Below, in pieces: positions 5,762 to 9,269 of a DNA stretch of 9,269 bases. The first letter of the stretch is position 1. Each line of letters opens with the position of its first letter. The DNA comes from a bacterium (GTDB lineage: Bacteria > UBA9089), in NCBI GenBank assembly GCA_003485015.1, contig DNCN01000092.1, forward strand, positions 1 through 9,269, written 5' to 3'. The notes under the pieces are model-generated. The model ran no database searches. It had not been told where the DNA came from and saw only the letters and a list, made by a program, of their open reading frames with translations. Position numbers and translations under genes: made by a program.

Positions 5762-6998
5762 CCGTATTCCAGCCTAACTCCCCAAGCAAATTCTGGAGGT
5801 TTTTCATTGCCTTTTTATGCTTCGGATTTAGCTTTAAACACTCTTCAAACCCTTGTTTTGCTTCTTTCGGTCTACCCTGAGTTTGGTAAATCTTACCCAA
5901 ATGAAAATAAGCTCCCGCATGGTATATATCTTTTCTCTCATTCTCGAATGACAAAACTTCTTTGAACTTCTCCGTAGCTTTAGACCACTCATTCTTTCCC
6001 TGATAACAAGACCCGAGGGCATAGTGGGCTGCAATTTCATTGAAACCAGACTCTAAACTCTCTTCGAGGAGTTTTATTGCTTGATCATATTTTTGCTGGT
6101 CAAAATAAATTATTCCCTTATGGAATAGTATATCGCTTCTTAAACTATTGTCTTTAGGATCTAATGAAAGGGCTTTGTCAAGCTCTTCTATTGCCTCCCT
6201 GTGCCTTTTTTGCTCATGATAAAGAACTCCAAGGGCATATAGTAGCCACGTTTTACTTTCCCTATCTCTCGTCTTTCCTAATTTTCTTCCTATAGCTAAT
6301 TTTCTAAGTTTTAGTCCATTTTCCTTCTGCCTTTCAAGAAAAAGGATCGATCTTTGAAAGTTATGCCGACGGTAAAGACAAAAAAAATCGGGCAAGCATC
6401 CTATATTGTACCCTTCTCCTATAACCCTAAGCCATAACACATAATCCTCAGAGGCTTCAAAATTCTCATCATATCCTCCTAACTTCTTTATCACTGAATT
6501 TCTATACATTACCGTTGGATGAGCTACGTAATTTCCCAAATAAAGTTTTCTCTCAATTTCCTTAGGTTCCACAGGAAGTTCTAAAACTTCTCCTGTAAAA
6601 CATCCTGCTTCGTCAATTACTTTGGCAAAGGTTCCAAGGACAGCTATATTTTTATGGATATCTAAAAACTCTACCTGTTTTGCCAATCTCTCAGGGAGAC
6701 TAATATCATCTGCATCCTGGCGAGCAATGTACTCGCCTTTACTCAACTTAATACCTCGATTCAAAGCCTTTGTCAGTCCTTGGTTTGACTGATTAAAAAT
6801 TCTTATTCTTTTGTCATTATATGAATTTAATATTTCTTCCGTTCTGTCAGTTGACCCGTCGTTAATAATGAGAAACTCAAAATTTTTAAATGTTTGATTC
6901 AGAATACCTTCCATTGCCGCTCGAAGATATCTTTCGCCATTATAGACTGACATTAAAACCGTAACCTTAGGACTATACATTGTTATACTCTTATCCAT
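5736..6998 (-). CDS. GT2 glycosyltransferase fused to C-terminal TPR repeats
   Basis: Residues 10-220 form a GT-A domain: PKVTVLMSVYNGERYL (10-25), INDGSTDRT (45-53), the DXD motif as QDADD (94-98), and the catalytic-base region SEDYVLWLR (183-191). Residues about 250-400 hold four TPR-like helical hairpins. They begin near LLYALGVLYHEQKRHREAI, ILFHKGIIYFDQQKYDQAI, AHYALGSCYQGKNEWSKAT and AYFHLGKIYQTQGRPKEAK. The TPR part probably binds a partner protein of the assembly machinery (inference). The listed ATG (6998) has AAGG touching it with no spacing. The seventh-codon ATG (6980) gives MYSPKVTVL, a more typical short leader, and lies 2 nt after the stop of a 17-codon mini-ORF, so it may be the true start. 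The gene overlaps the GT4 gene by 26 nt. Confidence 0.93.
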   Translation of the reverse strand: MDKSITMYSPKVTVLMSVYNGERYLRAAMEGILNQTFKNFEFLIINDGSTDRTEEILNSYNDKRIRIFNQSNQGLTKALNRGIKLSKGEYIARQDADDISLPERLAKQVEFLDIHKNIAVLGTFAKVIDEAGCFTGEVLELPVEPKEIERKLYLGNYVAHPTVMYRNSVIKKLGGYDENFEASEDYVLWLRVIGEGYNIGCLPDFFCLYRRHNFQRSILFLERQKENGLKLRKLAIGRKLGKTRDRESKTWLLYALGVLYHEQKRHREAIEELDKALSLDPKDNSLRSDILFHKGIIYFDQQKYDQAIKLLEESLESGFNEIAAHYALGSCYQGKNEWSKATEKFKEVLSFENERKDIYHAGAYFHLGKIYQTQGRPKEAKQGFEECLKLNPKHKKAMKNLQNLLGELGWNTDEQERKNT

Positions 6999-7036
6999 CC
7001 TTCAGGTATCAGATCTTTAGTGTTAAATTCATTCAT
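6983..7036 (-). CDS. Possible 17-codon coupling mini-ORF
   Basis: ATG at 7036 encodes MNEFNTKDLIPEGWIRV and stops with TAA at 6983. It starts 1 nt after the TAA of the radical SAM gene (TAATATG) and ends 2 nt before the internal ATG (6980) of the GT2-TPR gene (TAACAATG). It could carry ribosomes across the gap by termination-reinitiation, or be a relic of a lost gene. No clear Shine-Dalgarno is seen, and an ORF this short can occur by chance. Confidence 0.3.
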   Translation of the reverse strand: MNEFNTKDLIPEGWIRV

Positions 7037-7037
7037 A

Positions 7038-8720
7038 TTAAACCACTTGAATCTTAATTCCTTTCTCTTCTAATGGGCGGAGTCTGGAGTGAATCTCCAA
7101 GAAATAAATGGAGGTCACCAAAACTTCATCTACCTCAAATTTATCAAGAATTGAAGGTGGTAAGATTTCAAACCCTTCTACTACCATTCCTTGTTTGGCT
7201 AAATCACTGTCAACTACAGCAACAATCTCTACATCAAACTCTGGTAGATATCTCAGGCACAATGAACCTAATTTGCCCACTCCAAAGAGGGCAATCTTCT
7301 TCCTTGCCGCGTTTGAATATAGACTACTTAATTGCCTATAAATTCTCCTCTCCAACTCCTCTTCAGTCTGAGTTCGCAGGTATTCTCTTTGTATCTCATC
7401 AGCCTTTATCGCAATCTTTACGAAATCTTCAGAGTTAGTTTCACTTATATTTGGAAGTTTTGGGCTATGATGAAAATGTGCTTCCCAGGGAAGGTTTTGA
7501 GGAATTTTATTTGAACTCACAGCCATCTCCCACATTTCAGTACCTGGATATGGGGTGGCCAAGCTTACACAGGGATAGCATCCGAGTCTCTCCATAAAAT
7601 TCAGGGTCTCTTCCATATCTTCTTTGCTCTCAGTAGGAAAACCAAACATAAAGTAACCCACAACCCTTATCCCTTCTCTTTTAATTAATGCAACTATTTT
7701 CTCTATCTTATCTAAAGTAGGCTCCTTGCGAATCAATCTCCTTATCCGTTCGTTTCCAGATTCAATTCCAATATTTATCTGAACACATCCAGATTCTTTC
7801 ATTTTTATCAATAATTCTTCGTCTAAAAATTCTGGTTTTGTATCGCATTCCCAACTAATCTCCAAATTTTGGTCTATTATTAACTGGCAAAGCGAAATAA
7901 TTCTTTCTTTATTTAAGGTAAAAGAGTCATCAGTAAATCTGAAATGAGATGTTCCATAGAGACTCTTTACATTTAAGAGTTCCTTACAAATATTCTCAGG
8001 AGAGCGGAATCTAACCCTTCTCGACCATAACTTATGGGAGGCACAAAAGATACATTTAGATGGACAGCCCCTACTTGTAATTATCAACCCACAATTCACT
8101 GGAATATTCTTTTGGTTAACTAATAAATCTCGTGCTGGGAATGGTATCTGATCTAAGTCCTTGATAAAAGGCCTCGAAGAATTCACAACAACCTTTCCCT
8201 TTGATTTATATGCCACCCCTCTTAAATCATGAAAAGACCTATCCCTTTTTAAAGAAAGGACGAGTTCTGGCAGGGTCAATTCACCTTCTCCAATTACTAA
8301 AAAATCCGTATCGGTTTCAACTAAGGTTCTTTCTGGAAGGATAGTCGGATGAATTCCCCCGCCAATGATTATTGAATGAGGAAGAATCTCTTTTGCAATC
8401 GAAATGACATTTAAAGCAGATGTATACTCTGGGGTCATTATTGTAATTCCTATTATATCAGGTCTAAATTCCTTCATATAGGCTCTAAGTTCATCCCAAA
8501 TAGGATTATCTAAGTTATAGCTTCTTATGTATCTTTCATAATTCTTTTGAATGGTTGATTCTTCAATTTTCTCCCCTTCATCCATATCGCAATTATATAT
8601 TCTTACCTCTCCAAATCCAGCCTCTCTTAAAGAACTTGCCAGATAACACAATCCTAATGGAAGATTATATGTCCCTGTAGTAAATATAGCCCATGGAGGT
8701 TTAATCAATAGTATTTTCAT
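7038..8720 (-). CDS. B12-binding-type radical SAM protein with C-terminal Rossmann domain
   Basis: Three domains in 560 residues. Residues 1-160 look like a cobalamin-binding Rossmann domain, with GITIMTPEYTSA (91-102), IIGGGIHPTILPE (118-130) and IGEGE (143-147). The lower-ligand motif DxHxxG is not present; the nearest stretch reads CDMDEGE. Residues about 205-420 are a radical SAM barrel with the [4Fe-4S] cysteines C219-x3-C223-x2-C226 in SRGCPSKCIFCAS, then FTDDSFTLN (262-270) and GIESGNERIRR (318-328). Residues about 474-560 form an extra Rossmann domain, KKIALFGVGKLG (GxGxxG 480-485) with D504. The reaction is unknown. In glycan clusters such enzymes may methylate or rearrange sugars or lipids (inference). 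Its start overlaps the upstream GT4 stop as ATGA. Confidence 0.92.
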   Translation of the reverse strand: MKILLIKPPWAIFTTGTYNLPLGLCYLASSLREAGFGEVRIYNCDMDEGEKIEESTIQKNYERYIRSYNLDNPIWDELRAYMKEFRPDIIGITIMTPEYTSALNVISIAKEILPHSIIIGGGIHPTILPERTLVETDTDFLVIGEGELTLPELVLSLKRDRSFHDLRGVAYKSKGKVVVNSSRPFIKDLDQIPFPARDLLVNQKNIPVNCGLIITSRGCPSKCIFCASHKLWSRRVRFRSPENICKELLNVKSLYGTSHFRFTDDSFTLNKERIISLCQLIIDQNLEISWECDTKPEFLDEELLIKMKESGCVQINIGIESGNERIRRLIRKEPTLDKIEKIVALIKREGIRVVGYFMFGFPTESKEDMEETLNFMERLGCYPCVSLATPYPGTEMWEMAVSSNKIPQNLPWEAHFHHSPKLPNISETNSEDFVKIAIKADEIQREYLRTQTEEELERRIYRQLSSLYSNAARKKIALFGVGKLGSLCLRYLPEFDVEIVAVVDSDLAKQGMVVEGFEILPPSILDKFEVDEVLVTSIYFLEIHSRLRPLEEKGIKIQVV

Positions 8721-9269
8721 AGGTTATTAAAGACGGAAAGATACTGCTCTCCCATATTCATATAAGAGAGCTCCTCAGCTCTCTTTCTGGCCATTTTAGA
8801 ATAATATTCTCTATTAGCTAAAACTTCTTCAATTGCCTCTATAAAAGCACTCGTATTAACCCTTGGAATCTCCTCCAAATTGGTATAATCTCTTGGAGAG
8901 AGATCGTCATCCTCTTTAGGTTCAATAATTACTCCCCCTTTACCCACTATCTCTGGTAATGAACCAGTCTTCTCGGCCACTACAGGAAGTCCGCAACTGA
9001 GGGCTTCAATAACTATATTGGGACATGAGTCTCTCGAAGAGGGATAAAGGAATAAATCAGCACCTCTAAAGAAGTTGGGTAATTCTTCAAAAGGAATTTT
9101 ATACGGAAAGTGTCGAATTTGGGGGTAGCTTAAGTCCAATTTCTTGACATACTCCTGCTGTTTAACATCTGATATAGTAAGATCATTAACTTTAAATCCA
9201 CCACCTATAATTAAACCCATTCCCTCATCGCTAATCTCTTTTATTATTCTGATGGCCTCATGCACTCTC
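8717..9269 (-). CDS. GT4-type glycosyltransferase, C-terminal half (5' end beyond window)
   Basis: The frame is open to the window edge, so the N-terminal acceptor domain lies outside. The first possible start inside, GTG at 9265, falls in the middle of the donor domain and should not be taken as a start. The visible ~182 residues show LIIGGGF near the beginning and PYKIPFEELPNFFRGADLFLYPS. The donor-site motif follows, in the D-x7-E variant (DSCPNIVIEALSCGLPVV), then GSLPEIVGKGGVIIEP. A helical C-terminus follows, and the protein ends in VFNNL. It shares a 4-nt ATGA overlap with the radical SAM gene. This is ordinary GT-B architecture; the substrate is unknown. Confidence 0.93.
   Translation of the reverse strand, partial: RVHEAIRIIKEISDEGMGLIIGGGFKVNDLTISDVKQQEYVKKLDLSYPQIRHFPYKIPFEELPNFFRGADLFLYPSSRDSCPNIVIEALSCGLPVVAEKTGSLPEIVGKGGVIIEPKEDDDLSPRDYTNLEEIPRVNTSAFIEAIEEVLANREYYSKMARKRAEELSYMNMGEQYLSVFNNL

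Noticed and set aside
5834..6040. A 68-codon minus-strand frame inside the GT2-TPR gene
   Set aside because: Out-of-frame shadow of the TPR region, which reads clearly in the main frame.
7073..7514. Plus-strand open frames of 60-121 codons opposite the radical SAM gene
   Set aside because: Shadow frames antisense to the well-defined C-terminal Rossmann and linker region of the radical SAM protein.

Overview
The window is a stretch of a bacterial surface-glycan or polysaccharide gene cluster. All real genes lie on the minus strand, so transcription runs from high to low coordinates. The genes use Shine-Dalgarno starts, are packed tightly with short overlaps, and have moderately low GC. I cannot place the organism beyond a bacterium, probably a poorly characterised environmental lineage. 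That is an inference from style, not from a marker gene.

In transcription order: (1) the C-terminal half of a GT-B (GT4-type) glycosyltransferase, cut by the window edge (9269-8717); (2) a B12-binding-type radical SAM protein with an added C-terminal Rossmann domain (8720-7038); (3) a possible 17-codon mini-ORF (7036-6983); (4) a GT2 glycosyltransferase fused to about four TPR repeats (6998-5736); (5) a complete GT4 glycosyltransferase (5761-4577); (6) a half-size GT9/heptosyltransferase-like protein with an unusual start (about 4589-4056); (7) an intact NodU/CmcH-type O-carbamoyltransferase (4034-2370). Adjacent ends overlap or nearly touch throughout, which suggests one polycistronic unit. 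Together these genes would assemble, carbamoylate and perhaps otherwise modify a glycan.

Below 2370 the locus is scarred. It holds a dead GT2 fragment (2376-2109) joined to a dead carbamoyltransferase C-terminus (2089-1853). Next come a ten-unit 7-bp repeat array, a promoter and a PD-(D/E)XK-type coiled-coil gene (1719-955). Last is an intact GT2 with a Rossmann tail that leaves the window (871-1). The two fragments match the two intact genes at about 82-83% amino-acid identity. The simplest history is a duplicated carbamoyltransferase-GT2 pair, with one member of each pair later lost.

The most interesting observation is that the repeat array, promoter and nuclease-like gene look like a discrete insertion of about 991 bp. 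It is flanked by the 4-base direct repeat CCTT (AAGG on the coding strand). Removing it in silico restores the carbamoyltransferase C-terminus, with a TGA stop overlapping the GT2 start as ATGA. The paralogous junction at about 2370-2395 serves as an internal 'empty site' for comparison.
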